NCBI RefSeq assembly: GCF_009768975.1
Contig: NZ_CP035733.1
Location: 2,462,001-2,526,000 of the forward strand
Source of the DNA: Sphingorhabdus lacus
GTDB taxonomy: Bacteria > Pseudomonadota > Alphaproteobacteria > Sphingomonadales > Sphingomonadaceae
Length of the DNA stretch: 64,000 nt
Reading direction: 5' to 3'
This document shows, piece after piece, positions 45,341-53,950 of the stretch. The translations under genes and the position numbers were made by a program. A model generated the notes under the pieces. That model was given only the letters and a program-made list of their open reading frames with translations. It was not told the DNA's origin and ran no database searches. The stretch's first letter is position 1, and every line of letters begins with the position of its first letter.

Positions 45341-45362
45341 TTGACGTTCACGTAAACGTCAA
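45341..45362. promoter_or_regulatory. 22-bp palindrome upstream of etfBA (MerR/LiuR-type operator candidate)
   Basis: TTGACGTTCACGTAAACGTC followed by AA is identical to its reverse complement at 20 of 22 positions. It lies 65 bases upstream of the etfB start and contains a TTGACG that could be a -35 box. The pattern resembles the ACGT-rich sites of LiuR-like MerR regulators, which control branched-chain amino acid and acyl-CoA catabolism genes. Confidence 0.6.
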
Positions 45363-45426
45363 GCATAGGCGCAACAGATTTGGCGGGCATTCACTCGTCA
45401 TGTGAGTCGGTAAGGAAGGATGAGCT

Positions 45427-46173
45427 ATGAAAATCATCGTCCCCGTAAAGCGGGTCATCGATTATAATGTGAAGCCGCGGGTAAAGCCCGATGGCAGCGG
45501 CGTCGACTTGGCGAACGTGAAAATGAGCATGAACCCGTTTGACGAAATCGCGGTCGAAGAAGCTCTTCGTTTGCGCGAAAAGGGCGTAGCGACCGAAGTT
45601 ATCGCTGTGTCGGTCGGTCCGGACAAGGCGCAAGAAACCTTGCGCACCGCGCTCGCCATGGGTGCAGACCGTGCGATCCTGGTAGTTGCTGAAGATGTCG
45701 AGCCTCTGGGCGTTGCCAAAATCCTCGCCAAGATCATGGACGAAGAGCAACCCGGCCTTGTCATTTTAGGCAAGCAGGCGATTGACGACGACAGCAACCA
45801 GACCGGCCAGATGCTGGCCGCGCTGACCGGCCGTCCGCAGGGCACCTTTGCAAGCAAGGTCGAAGTCAGCGGCGATACGGTCAGCGTAACCCGCGAAGTC
45901 GACGGCGGACTGGAGACTGTCAGCCTGAAGACCCCGGCGATTGTCACCACCGACTTGCGCCTGAACGAACCACGCTATGCGTCGTTGCCGAATATCATGA
46001 AGGCTAAGTCCAAGCCGCTCGCGCAGAAAACCCCTGCCGATTATGGCGTCGACGTCGCTCCGCGGCTGAAGACCCTGAAAGTCACCGAACCGCCTGTACG
46101 TAGCGCCGGTATCAAGGTTGCCGATGTCGACGCGCTGGTCGCGAAACTCAAGGAAATGGGAGTAGCAGCATGA
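45427..46173 (+). CDS. etfB: Electron transfer flavoprotein, beta subunit
   Basis: The 248-residue protein starts [23 protein letters not shown] and contains [38 protein letters not shown] and the signature [25 protein letters not shown] beta binds AMP and pairs with EtfA to carry electrons from acyl-CoA dehydrogenases to the quinone pool. It overlaps etfA by 4 bases. A palindrome in the 5' region suggests regulation with acyl-CoA catabolism. Confidence 0.96.
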   Translation: MKIIVPVKRVIDYNVKPRVKPDGSGVDLANVKMSMNPFDEIAVEEALRLREKGVATEVIAVSVGPDKAQETLRTALAMGADRAILVVAEDVEPLGVAKILAKIMDEEQPGLVILGKQAIDDDSNQTGQMLAALTGRPQGTFASKVEVSGDTVSVTREVDGGLETVSLKTPAIVTTDLRLNEPRYASLPNIMKAKSKPLAQKTPADYGVDVAPRLKTLKVTEPPVRSAGIKVADVDALVAKLKEMGVAA

Positions 46174-47099
46174 GCATCCTCGTTTTTGTAGAGCATGATA
46201 ATGCGTCGTTGAAGGACGCAACGCTGGCTGCGGTAACCGCCGCGGCCAAGCTGGGCGAAGTCCATGCGCTGGTCGCAGGTTCCGGCTGCGGCGCCGTGGC
46301 TGAAGAAGCTGCAAAGATTGCAGGCGTCACCAAGGTCCATGTTGCCGACGACGCGGCTTATGCCAACCAGCTTGCCGAAAATGTCGCGCCGCTGATTGCG
46401 GGCATGGCTGATCATCATGACGCTTTTGTCTTTCCGGCAACGTCGAACGGCAAGAACATCGCCCCGCGCGTGGCGGCCCTGCTCGACGTGATGCAGATCA
46501 GCGATATCCTCTCGGTCGAAAGCGCCGATACCTTCACGCGCCCGATTTATGCCGGCAACGCGATTGCCACTGTGCAGTCATCGGATGCCAAGAAGGTCAT
46601 CACCGTGCGCGGCACCGCCTTTGCTAAGGCAGACGCTACCGGTGGTTCGGCAGCAATCGAAGCCGTATCGGGCAGCGGTGATGCCGGTATCTCGACCTTT
46701 GTTTCGGCCGAGATCGCCAAGCAGGAACGCCCTGAACTGACATCGGCCAAGATCATCGTATCTGGCGGCCGTGCGCTCAAGGACTCGGCGACCTTCAACG
46801 AAGTCATCCTGCCGCTGGCCGACAAACTCGGCGCAGGCGTCGGCGCCAGCCGCGCAGCTGTTGATGCGGGCTATGTCCCCAACGACTATCAGGTCGGCCA
46901 AACCGGCAAGATTGTCGCACCAGAAGTCTATATCGCGGTCGGCATCTCCGGCGCGATCCAGCATCTGGCAGGCATGAAGGATTCCAAGGTGATCGTTGCG
47001 ATCAACAAGGACGAAGATGCCCCCATCTTCCAGGTCGCCGACATCGGTCTTGTGGCCGACCTTTACACCGCGGTGCCGGAGTTGGTCAGCAAACTCTGA
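46170..47099 (+). CDS. etfA: Electron transfer flavoprotein, alpha subunit
   Basis: The 309-residue protein has the ETF alpha FAD-binding signature near the C-terminus ([20 protein letters not shown] and [21 protein letters not shown]), with [20 protein letters not shown] before it. It forms the FAD-bearing half of ETF with EtfB. Partner dehydrogenases include acyl-CoA dehydrogenases such as the one at 254-1465. A strong terminator follows. Confidence 0.96.
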   Translation: MSILVFVEHDNASLKDATLAAVTAAAKLGEVHALVAGSGCGAVAEEAAKIAGVTKVHVADDAAYANQLAENVAPLIAGMADHHDAFVFPATSNGKNIAPRVAALLDVMQISDILSVESADTFTRPIYAGNAIATVQSSDAKKVITVRGTAFAKADATGGSAAIEAVSGSGDAGISTFVSAEIAKQERPELTSAKIIVSGGRALKDSATFNEVILPLADKLGAGVGASRAAVDAGYVPNDYQVGQTGKIVAPEVYIAVGISGAIQHLAGMKDSKVIVAINKDEDAPIFQVADIGLVADLYTAVPELVSKL

Positions 47100-47126
47100 T
47101 TTTTTATGTTCTGCGATGAATTGAAC

Positions 47127-47156
47127 GGGGTGGCCAGAAATGGCCGCCCCTTTTTA
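47127..47156 (+). terminator. Rho-independent terminator of etfBA
   Basis: GGGGTGGCCA, a GAAA loop and TGGCCGCCCC form a 10-bp stem followed by TTTTT. Confidence 0.9.
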
Positions 47157-47191
47157 TTGCGCCTGTCCCGCGACTCCGATAGCTTCTTGCT

Positions 47192-48091
47192 ATGCTTCGA
47201 AAAATCTCCACCTCGCTCGTGCTTTTCGCTTACGCAACGTCAGCCATGGCCGATACGCCCAAGGGGCCGCTAAGCTTGAAACCGACATCCGCGTGGCATG
47301 TCGACTATGCCGATGACCGCTGCCGCCTGGCGCGGCAGTTCGGGGCAGGCGACGACCTGGTCTTTGCCTTTTTCGACCGCTATGGCCCGGAGGAATCCTT
47401 CCGCCTGACCCTCGCCGGAAAGCCGATGCGCGTTTCGTTGGATCAAGGTGAGGCTTCCGTACAATTCGGGCCCGCCGAAGGCGAACAGAAATTTGCCTTT
47501 TTCAAAGGCAATCTCGCCGAACGAACAGCGATCGTCTTTTCGAGCGGAGAGCGGATCGGGCCGGTGACGTTTGATGAGCGCCAAAGGCTGGACCGTGCAA
47601 AGCCTGAAGACCCCCGAATAGTCGAGCCGATCAGCGCGGAGCGGAAAAAGGCCGTTCGCTTTTTGAAAATCGGAAGACCGCTGCGCAACGAGGTCATTCT
47701 CGAAACAGGCTCCATGAACGGACCGCTGAAAGCGCTCGACACCTGCATCGATAATCTGATGACGGTCTGGGGGATTGATGTGGAACGGCACAGGACGTTG
47801 ACCCGGTCGGTTCGTCCTGCCAACAATCCCGGCCAGTGGATCGTTGCCGCAGACTATCCGTTAAACATGCTTTCGGCGGGGCAACCTGCGATCATAGAAT
47901 TCCGGCTGAGCGTTGGTGCAGACGGCAAGGCAACATCCTGCCACATCCAGTCCACGACCCGGCCCAAGGAGTTCGACGCAGCCGTCTGCAAATCAGTCAT
48001 GCGCCGTGCGCAATTTGTGCCCGCCTTGGATCGCGATGGAAAAGCTCTCGCATCCTTTTACCGCAATCGCGTGCGCTTCCAGATTCCTTGA
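47192..48091 (+). CDS. Secreted protein with C-terminal TonB-like domain (copy 1)
   Basis: The 299-residue protein has a Sec signal peptide ending near SAMA. An N-terminal domain follows, with TSAWHVDYADDRCRLARQFGAGDDL. The TonB-like C-terminal fold runs from about residue 215 (PAIIEFRLSVGADGKATSCHIQ, then FDAAVCKSVMRRAQFVPA). It lacks the membrane anchor and proline-rich spacer of true TonB, so it is not expected to energise outer-membrane receptors. It is a paralogue of the convergent gene at 48141-48995. Function is unknown. Confidence 0.75.
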   Translation: MLRKISTSLVLFAYATSAMADTPKGPLSLKPTSAWHVDYADDRCRLARQFGAGDDLVFAFFDRYGPEESFRLTLAGKPMRVSLDQGEASVQFGPAEGEQKFAFFKGNLAERTAIVFSSGERIGPVTFDERQRLDRAKPEDPRIVEPISAERKKAVRFLKIGRPLRNEVILETGSMNGPLKALDTCIDNLMTVWGIDVERHRTLTRSVRPANNPGQWIVAADYPLNMLSAGQPAIIEFRLSVGADGKATSCHIQSTTRPKEFDAAVCKSVMRRAQFVPALDRDGKALASFYRNRVRFQIP

Positions 48092-48140
48092 TTTTAGAAT
48101 ATCCAAGTCAAACCGCGATCGATAATAGTAGACGCGTGTT

Positions 48141-48995
48141 TCAGTCGGGCAGGCTCCAACGAACCCGGTTGATATAGTGCGACGCCGTTGCGGTTCCATC
48201 AGCTGCAATTGCGGGTTTAAATTTCGCGCGCTTCATCATGAGGCGGCAAGTGTGTTGATCTAATTTCGGCGTCTTGCTTGAAATGATCACAAGGCATTTG
48301 GTTGGCAATCCTGCTGCATCGATATCGAGCTTGAAGGAGACAATACCCGAAATCCCGTCACGTAGCATGTCATCGGGATAATCGAGTATGTTAGCCCATT
48401 CTTCAGGGTTCATTCTCGGTTCGGCTAAAGACACAAGAGATCGCATCTGCGGGCCATCAATCCCCCAACCTTTCAACAAATCGTCATGGCAAGTTTCCAT
48501 CGCTTTGAGCGCCGCCGGAAAATCGTCTATCTTGAGTTTGACGCGGTAATTTTCATCCGACGTCACAAACAGTTCCTGGTTCTTGGGACCGGCCAAAATG
48601 GGTATCAGATCTCCATCATACCAGCGCAGAATCCGTTCTTTGCGGTTTGGGATATCTCTATTTTCGCCCTTAAAACTTTGCGTAGAGTTTTGGGGAGAGA
48701 TGGTGATCTCGATATCAACGCCCGTCGACTGCTTCGGGATGGAAACGCCTGCGAGCATAATATCGTAATTCGTGAATGATGTACCCCTCGCCAGCCGGAA
48801 CAGGATCAAGTCCTGGTCGGTGCCAAAATTTCGGGTCAGCCGACACTCGCGCTCCGCATATTCAACCTTCCATTGCGAAGTCGGGCGCAATGCTTCCAAG
48901 GCAACAGCCTGGGTCTGGGCCTGTGCGACTGAAAAGGCGACGGCACCCGTAATCCAAGACGCAAGAAGCATCTGAACTATTGTTCTAGCGATCAT
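48141..48995 (-). CDS. Secreted protein with C-terminal TonB-like domain (copy 2)
   Basis: From MIARTIVQMLLASW the protein has 284 residues, with a signal peptide ending near SVAQAQ. The domain plan is the same as copy 1: TSQWKVEYAERECRLTRNFGTDQDL in the N-terminal domain and VSFKLDIDAAGLPTKCLV then HTCRLMMKRAKFKPAI in the TonB-like domain. Starts at 49001 and 49037 are also possible. The two paralogues are tail to tail with 49 bases between their stops, so they are an inverted, diverged duplicate pair. Both keep paired cysteines that could form disulfides in the periplasm. Confidence 0.73.
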   Translation of the reverse strand: MIARTIVQMLLASWITGAVAFSVAQAQTQAVALEALRPTSQWKVEYAERECRLTRNFGTDQDLILFRLARGTSFTNYDIMLAGVSIPKQSTGVDIEITISPQNSTQSFKGENRDIPNRKERILRWYDGDLIPILAGPKNQELFVTSDENYRVKLKIDDFPAALKAMETCHDDLLKGWGIDGPQMRSLVSLAEPRMNPEEWANILDYPDDMLRDGISGIVSFKLDIDAAGLPTKCLVIISSKTPKLDQHTCRLMMKRAKFKPAIAADGTATASHYINRVRWSLPD

Positions 48996-49108
48996 AAACA
49001 TGCTCCAAATAGCCCATTGCCGCATTGCCTTCGACATTATGAGGGCCTCCTAATCTACTTATGATGACTCCCCTTGCGCGCCAAGGTTAAATACCCGAAG
49101 GGCGGCGC

Positions 49109-49918
49109 ATGACCACTCTCGCGATCATCGCCACGCTTAACTACCATCTCCCACAGGCCGCCGATGTGTTGCTTGCCGTGGAGGCGATTCCGATGGCGGA
49201 CCAGCGTTTGCTGGCCGACCTCCTGAAGGTCAAAGGCGATTGTTCGCCGTTGACAACGATAGAAGGGATGGACGGTCTTGGCCGCAGGACATGGCTGCAT
49301 GCGGAAGGGCGGATCGACATTGTCTATACCGCAACAGTCGCCATCGATCGCGCGCCGATGGCCATTGCCGGACTGGATACGGTTCCGCATGCCGAACTGC
49401 CGCCTGCCTATATCCAATATCTGATGCCCAGCCGCTATTGCCCGTCCGACCGGCACGAAAATTTCGTCACCACGCGATTCGACGGCAAAAGCAAAGGCGA
49501 CCGGATCCTGCAGATGGCGGACTGGATTTATACGAATATCGAATATGCGCCGGGCTTTTCGGGCACGGGGTCGACCGCGACCGATACCTTCATTTCGCAT
49601 CGCGGTGTCTGCCGCGATTTTGCCCATCTGCTCATTGCCTTTGCCCGCGCGGCAGATGTGCCTGCGCGTATGGTATCCTGCTATGGTCTGGGCATAGATC
49701 CGCCCGATTTTCACGCCGTCGTCGAAGTCTATCTGGAGGGGCGCTGGCATCTGATTGATCCGACTCGCCTTGCGCCGGAAGAGCATCTGGTTCGCATTGC
49801 TGTCGGACGTGATGCCACCGATATCAGCTTCATGACCATCTTCGGAACCGCCAACCTGATTTCGCAAAGCGTGAAGGTTGAGGAAAGCGGTGCGGGATCC
49901 GGCGATACCTCTTCTTGA
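49109..49918 (+). CDS. Transglutaminase-like cysteine protease domain protein
   Basis: The 269-residue protein has a transglutaminase-like core with the catalytic triad Cys168 (HRGVCRDFAH), His202 (DFHAVVEVYLEG) and Asp217 (WHLIDPTRL). The N-terminal 110 residues form the beta domain usual for this bacterial group. No signal peptide is seen. Such proteins are thought to act as proteases or amide-modifying enzymes, and some are linked to cyanophycin or peptide metabolism. The target is unknown. It is convergent with the DUF885 gene, with 4 bases between them. Confidence 0.83.
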   Translation: MTTLAIIATLNYHLPQAADVLLAVEAIPMADQRLLADLLKVKGDCSPLTTIEGMDGLGRRTWLHAEGRIDIVYTATVAIDRAPMAIAGLDTVPHAELPPAYIQYLMPSRYCPSDRHENFVTTRFDGKSKGDRILQMADWIYTNIEYAPGFSGTGSTATDTFISHRGVCRDFAHLLIAFARAADVPARMVSCYGLGIDPPDFHAVVEVYLEGRWHLIDPTRLAPEEHLVRIAVGRDATDISFMTIFGTANLISQSVKVEESGAGSGDTSS

Positions 49919-49922
49919 GGCA

Positions 49923-51236
49923 CTAGGGCAGCAAGTCCGCCGGTTGCGTCGGTTCGCTCAAGATTTTTTCCATCCGTCGCCAGCGTGTAGCCGAGTCCGG
50001 ATTTCCCCGCTCGACATAGTTGCGCACCAGATCTTTGCCCCAGCCATAGTTGATAACATAGCTGCGATAATGGTCGGTGAAGCCCACGGACTGTTCGGCC
50101 CGGGCGGGCGAGAGCAGCAGATATTTCTGGGTGAGGCCCAAGGCTTGGGTGCGATCTATCTCTCCATCAAGATACATTTTGGCGATGGTTAGCCGCGCGC
50201 CGGACAAGGCTTCGGTCATTTGTTGCATTTTCCAAAAGGCTTCGGCCGTTTTGGGGTCAAGCCCGGCGAGAGGATACAGAACATCCCGCTCGAATGCCAA
50301 GCGTTCCGGCCCCGGAAAAGCGAGGTCGATGCCATAATTAGCGCTACCTTCGGACAGGACGCTGGTTGGGCTATAGAGCGGGTTGACCTCATATTCGTTC
50401 CACCCCTTGGCACGGGCCAGACGTTCTTCCACCAGCAAATTGAGCACATGGTGGCCTGGATATCCCTCGTGACAGCCAAGGTCGACGGCACGGCTGATCC
50501 GGATGGGCAGGTCGGTGTTGATCTGGATCAGGCTCTTATAATTGCCCTTGTAATAATTATAGCCCGACCATGTCTTGCCGGTCACAAATTCCATTGTGAA
50601 AGTTTCGCCCGTGGGCAACGCGATATGCTGCGCAGTTCGACGCTTGCATTCGGCGATTGCAGCGTCGAACACCGGCTGCAGCTTGTCTTTCGGGATAATG
50701 TAGCGGTCATTGAACGCATCGACACGCGACGCCAAGGTCCCGTCTCCGGGGATCAGCTTTTCCAGATCGGCCAAAAGCGCGTCATAATGCGCAAGAGGCT
50801 TGAGATCGGGAATGGTCGCAAATTGTCCCTTGGCTTCATCATTGAACCGGAACTTCTTTCCTTGCAGCATTTGGAGACGCGTTTCCGCCGCGACCAGCAT
50901 TCCCCTCAGCGCAACGGCCCGGCGACGTTGGGCGTCGCTCTTGATGGACGGCAAAGCCTGATCGATCTTCACAGTCAACGCACGCGCGTCGGCCAACAAG
51001 GCATCAAGACTCCGCGGGTTAGCCTTCGCCGCCTCTTGCAGGGCGGCCGGGCCATAATAGGCATCGACATATTCCGCCTCATGCGTGCCGGCTTCCAGTG
51101 TTAGTTTGATATAGGCATCCGCGATTTCGCTAATGGCCGTGCTGGTCGCTACGGGCGACGCTATCGGCTGGGTGCTAGTGGACGCACATGCCGGAATGAC
51201 CAGCATCAGCGGCAGAAGCAGGGCGCGATATTTCAT
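49923..51236 (-). CDS. DUF885-family lipoprotein, probable zinc peptidase
   Basis: The 437-residue protein has a lipoprotein signal (MKYRALLLPLMLVIPAC, lipobox Cys17). The DUF885 metal motif HEGYPGHH is at residues 256-263, and the acidic partner is expected in the VLSEGSANYG region near residue 302. DUF885 proteins resemble M32-like zinc metallopeptidases. The lipobox puts it in the periplasm or outer membrane. Its ATG overlaps the nhaA stop by 4 bases, so it is translationally coupled to the antiporter. Confidence 0.83.
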   Translation of the reverse strand: MKYRALLLPLMLVIPACASTSTQPIASPVATSTAISEIADAYIKLTLEAGTHEAEYVDAYYGPAALQEAAKANPRSLDALLADARALTVKIDQALPSIKSDAQRRRAVALRGMLVAAETRLQMLQGKKFRFNDEAKGQFATIPDLKPLAHYDALLADLEKLIPGDGTLASRVDAFNDRYIIPKDKLQPVFDAAIAECKRRTAQHIALPTGETFTMEFVTGKTWSGYNYYKGNYKSLIQINTDLPIRISRAVDLGCHEGYPGHHVLNLLVEERLARAKGWNEYEVNPLYSPTSVLSEGSANYGIDLAFPGPERLAFERDVLYPLAGLDPKTAEAFWKMQQMTEALSGARLTIAKMYLDGEIDRTQALGLTQKYLLLSPARAEQSVGFTDHYRSYVINYGWGKDLVRNYVERGNPDSATRWRRMEKILSEPTQPADLLP

Positions 51237-52453
51237 TCGGATTCTCCGGATTTGCTGAATTTGGGGGCCGCGAAGCGTAACAGGGCGTAGCCGCAGATGG
51301 CCGACAAAAGCGAGCCCATCAACACCCCGATTTTAACCGCATCTCCTTGGGCGGGATCAGTAAAGGCGAGGCCGCCGATAAAGAGGCTCATCGTGAAACC
51401 GATGCCGCACAGCAGGGCGACACCATAGACTTGCGTCCAGTTAGCGTCCTTGGGTCTTATGGCAATCCCCAGCTTTACCGCCAACCACACGCTGCCAAAT
51501 ATGCCCAATTGCTTGCCGACGAATAGGCCGAGGGCGATACCCAAAGGCAAGGGTGCCATAAGCGAAGCAAGTGTCACCTCATCCAGCGAAACGCCGGCAT
51601 TGGCGAAGCCGAATATGGGCACAATCGCAAAAGCCACCGGTTTTGCCAGTGCATGTTCCAACCGGTGCAAAGCCGAATCCTCTGCATCGGGTGCAGCCAA
51701 TGTACGCCGGAACGGTATGGCGAAGGCGGCAAGAACGCCCGCAATGGTGGCATGCACACCGGACAGCAGGGTCGCGTACCACAGCAATGCCGCTAGTATC
51801 AGATAGGGCCAAAGCGCATTCACCTTGAACCGGTTGAGCGCCAGCATGGCCAGCCACAGAACGAGGGCGGCCAGAAGCGCCGTCAGGTTCAACTCGGCGG
51901 TATAGAAAAGCGCAATGATCGCCACCGCACCCATGTCGTCGACAATCGCCACGGTCGTCAGAAACAGTTTGAGCGAAGCAGGTGCCCGGCTGCCCAAAAG
52001 GGCAAGCACGCCAATGGCAAAAGCGATATCTGTCGCGGCCGGTATCGCCCAACCGCGCACGAGCTGCGGGTCGCTTCCCGCAAAGCCGAGATAGATTGCC
52101 GCTGGGACAATCATGCCGGCTGCGGCAGAGATAACGGGAAGTCGTCGATCCGACCAGGTTGCCAGATGCCCGTCGACAAATTCACGTTTGATTTCCAAGC
52201 CGACGAGCAGGAAGAAAATCGCCATCAGTCCGTCATTGATCCACAGATGGACCGTCATCGGGCCCAGCTTGGGCGTCAGCTCCGGGCCGACAACGGCATG
52301 GATGAGATGGAAATAATCTTCGGCGAAGGCGGTATTGGCAACAAGCATCGCCAACGCCGCCGCCACCATCAGCAATATCCCGCCGGCAGCTTCGCTGGCG
52401 AGAAACTCCCGCAGTGCGGAACGCCCGCTGCTCTTTTGATCGCGCTTTGTCAC
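51233..52453 (-). CDS. nhaA: Na+/H+ antiporter NhaA
   Basis: The 406-residue protein has twelve membrane helices and the NhaA hallmarks: FFLLVGLEIKREFVDG near residue 61, the paired aspartates of the ion site in TTVAIVDDMGAVAIIALFY near residue 167, and a cytoplasmic pH-sensor-like helix region near PIFGFANAGVSL. It exchanges two protons for one sodium ion. It is the first gene of a two-gene unit with the DUF885 lipoprotein. Confidence 0.95.
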   Translation of the reverse strand: MTKRDQKSSGRSALREFLASEAAGGILLMVAAALAMLVANTAFAEDYFHLIHAVVGPELTPKLGPMTVHLWINDGLMAIFFLLVGLEIKREFVDGHLATWSDRRLPVISAAAGMIVPAAIYLGFAGSDPQLVRGWAIPAATDIAFAIGVLALLGSRAPASLKLFLTTVAIVDDMGAVAIIALFYTAELNLTALLAALVLWLAMLALNRFKVNALWPYLILAALLWYATLLSGVHATIAGVLAAFAIPFRRTLAAPDAEDSALHRLEHALAKPVAFAIVPIFGFANAGVSLDEVTLASLMAPLPLGIALGLFVGKQLGIFGSVWLAVKLGIAIRPKDANWTQVYGVALLCGIGFTMSLFIGGLAFTDPAQGDAVKIGVLMGSLLSAICGYALLRFAAPKFSKSGESE

Positions 52454-52530
52454 TGCCTATGCCTATGCAATTCCCGCCCCTGCTTGGCAAGCTAATCGGC
52501 CAGAATCACGCAATTTCCTTGCTTTTTAGC

Positions 52531-52555
52531 TTTTACATAGTTTAGCTATGTTAAA
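52531..52555. promoter_or_regulatory. 25-bp dyad upstream of the LuxR-type gene
   Basis: TTTTACATAG and CTATGTTAAA are reverse complements at 9 of 10 positions, separated by TTTAG. The AT-rich dyad sits about 50 bases upstream of the GTG start of the LuxR-type gene. It is a good candidate operator for that regulator or for another dimeric protein controlling the Nfr-like operon. Confidence 0.5.
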
Positions 52556-52604
52556 TGGCTAAATTGATGAAACATCTCCCTTTTTTTATATCAGGATTGC
52601 CGAG

Positions 52605-53075
52605 GTGACACACCCTTCACGCGCTGATTTGTCAGATGGGCAGAAACAATGCCTCCGGCTTGTAGGTCAACATCTGACGTCCAAGGAAATCGCCCGTAAA
52701 CTCGGCATCTCCCATTTCACCGTTGACCAAAGGCTGGATTCAGCCCGGCGCAAGCTGAATGCGCACAGCCGGAAGGATGCCGTCCGCATTTTCATGGCCA
52801 TGGAACAGGAAAGTCTATCCGAGCCGCTCGTATACGAACCGTCGGATATTGCTGCGGAGCGTGAAGTCCATATGCAGAACCCACCGCCCGAGGGGAGGAC
52901 AGGGATATTTGCCTTTGCGGCATCACGGATATCCGTGCCGCCGATTGGGGGGAAACGGCATCATCTGCCGAAAAGGGAAATATTGGTTCAATCGCTCAAC
53001 ATCGCATTTTTCAGCACGCTCCTGATTGCTTTGGTCGTCATCATCCTCACCGGAACACTTCGCTTGTTTCGATAG
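52605..53075 (+). CDS. LuxR-type HTH regulator with C-terminal membrane anchor
   Basis: The 156-residue protein (GTG start) has an N-terminal LuxR/GerE helix-turn-helix (LSDGQKQCLRLVGQHLTSKEIARKL then SHFTVDQRLDSARRKL, residues 9-58). A linker follows, then one membrane helix near the C-terminus (SLNIAFFSTLLIALVVIILTG, about 130-150). There is no receiver or ligand domain. The topology is a cytoplasmic DNA-binding domain tethered by its tail. It opens a same-strand run of five genes ending with an outer-membrane-type protein. Confidence 0.8.
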   Translation: MTHPSRADLSDGQKQCLRLVGQHLTSKEIARKLGISHFTVDQRLDSARRKLNAHSRKDAVRIFMAMEQESLSEPLVYEPSDIAAEREVHMQNPPPEGRTGIFAFAASRISVPPIGGKRHHLPKREILVQSLNIAFFSTLLIALVVIILTGTLRLFR

Positions 53076-53125
53076 GACGTCTCCAACAGGTGCTGCGATG
53101 CCGGGCATGACATGGGAGAATGTTC

Positions 53126-53464
53126 ATGGTGAAATATGACATCCGGTCTGCGCAGCAACTTGCCGCCGATATCCGGTCCGCACATGGCGCGATCGACGCC
53201 GCACTTGCCGATCTGGCGACGCTAACCTGTTCGGTCATCAACACGTGCCGGTCATCGGATGCCGCTCCCGCAGAGACGCAGGCAGCCATCGAGAAGATCA
53301 CGGCGGGCCTCGTGAAAATGGTGGATGCACGCGATGGATTTGTGCGTGCCCACCGCGAAATTGCCATCGCGCAAAGCAAGAGCAACTTGAAGGAAACCAA
53401 TTTCGGCTGTGTCGGAACCGGTCCCCTGACCGCGCCCGCCGGTCTGCACGTGGTCGGCAGCTAA
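53126..53464 (+). CDS. Hypothetical small helical protein in the Nfr-like operon
   Basis: The 112-residue protein from the ATG at 53126 (GGGAGA ribosome site) is mostly helical: MVKYDIRSAQQLAADIRSAH, then DAALADLATLTCSVINTCRS and AAIEKITAGLVKMVDARDGF. Two or three cysteines are near the middle and end. It has no signal peptide or membrane segment, so it should be cytosolic. I do not recognise a family. Spacing of 50 bases from the LuxR-type gene and 30 bases to the next gene supports an operon role. Confidence 0.6.
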   Translation: MVKYDIRSAQQLAADIRSAHGAIDAALADLATLTCSVINTCRSSDAAPAETQAAIEKITAGLVKMVDARDGFVRAHREIAIAQSKSNLKETNFGCVGTGPLTAPAGLHVVGS

Positions 53465-53494
53465 GCCAGCCGAACCGCGTCCCGTTTCCGGCCC

Positions 53495-53950
53495 ATGGAC
53501 ATATTGCAGGCAACATTTCTGGGCGGCCTCTTTCTGTGTCTTGCGTACGCCGCGCGGTTCGGCGGTCGCACGGGACGGGCTGGCGCCGTGATATTTGCCG
53601 CAGCAACATTTTTCACGGCGCTTGGCGCAGCGGCCAAACCGGATTGGGCGGGCACCTCCTATGCCGTTTTGGCGACGGATGCCGCATGCCTAATCGCCCT
53701 CGTCCTTCTGGCATGCAACAGCAGCCGCTATTGGCCGATTTGGGCAACCGGATTCCAGATCGTGGCGGTTGCGACCCATGTCGCGACCCTATGGATCCCG
53801 GACATTGTGCCGATAGCCTATCAGGCTCTGCTATCTTTCTGGAGCATTCCGATACTCGGCGTGATGGTGGCGGGGACATGGCTCGATATGGTGCAGCCGG
53901 ATGTTATGCGTTCTCCGGGTCCGGCGACCCAAAAGGGCAAAGGCCCATGA
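53495..53950 (+). CDS. Four-helix membrane protein in the Nfr-like operon
   Basis: The 151-residue protein has four predicted membrane helices (about residues 5-20, 28-45, 60-78 and 85-105, with a further weaker one near 118-134) and a short polar tail. The sequence is not recognised. It overlaps the start of the glycosyltransferase gene by 4 bases (ATGA), so the two products are probably made in fixed ratio and may interact in the inner membrane. Confidence 0.65.
   Translation: MDILQATFLGGLFLCLAYAARFGGRTGRAGAVIFAAATFFTALGAAAKPDWAGTSYAVLATDAACLIALVLLACNSSRYWPIWATGFQIVAVATHVATLWIPDIVPIAYQALLSFWSIPILGVMVAGTWLDMVQPDVMRSPGPATQKGKGP

Noticed and set aside
45300-45426. A missing or truncated sucD between sucC and etfB
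   Set aside because: The 127 bases contain no SucD-like coding remnant; the sequence is a promoter-like region with the palindrome, so sucD is probably elsewhere.
53245-53946. In-frame upstream extension of the glycosyltransferase by 234 codons
   Set aside because: It would overlap two other genes in different frames. The ATG at 53947 overlaps the previous stop by 4 bases and gives the normal N-terminal membrane helix.
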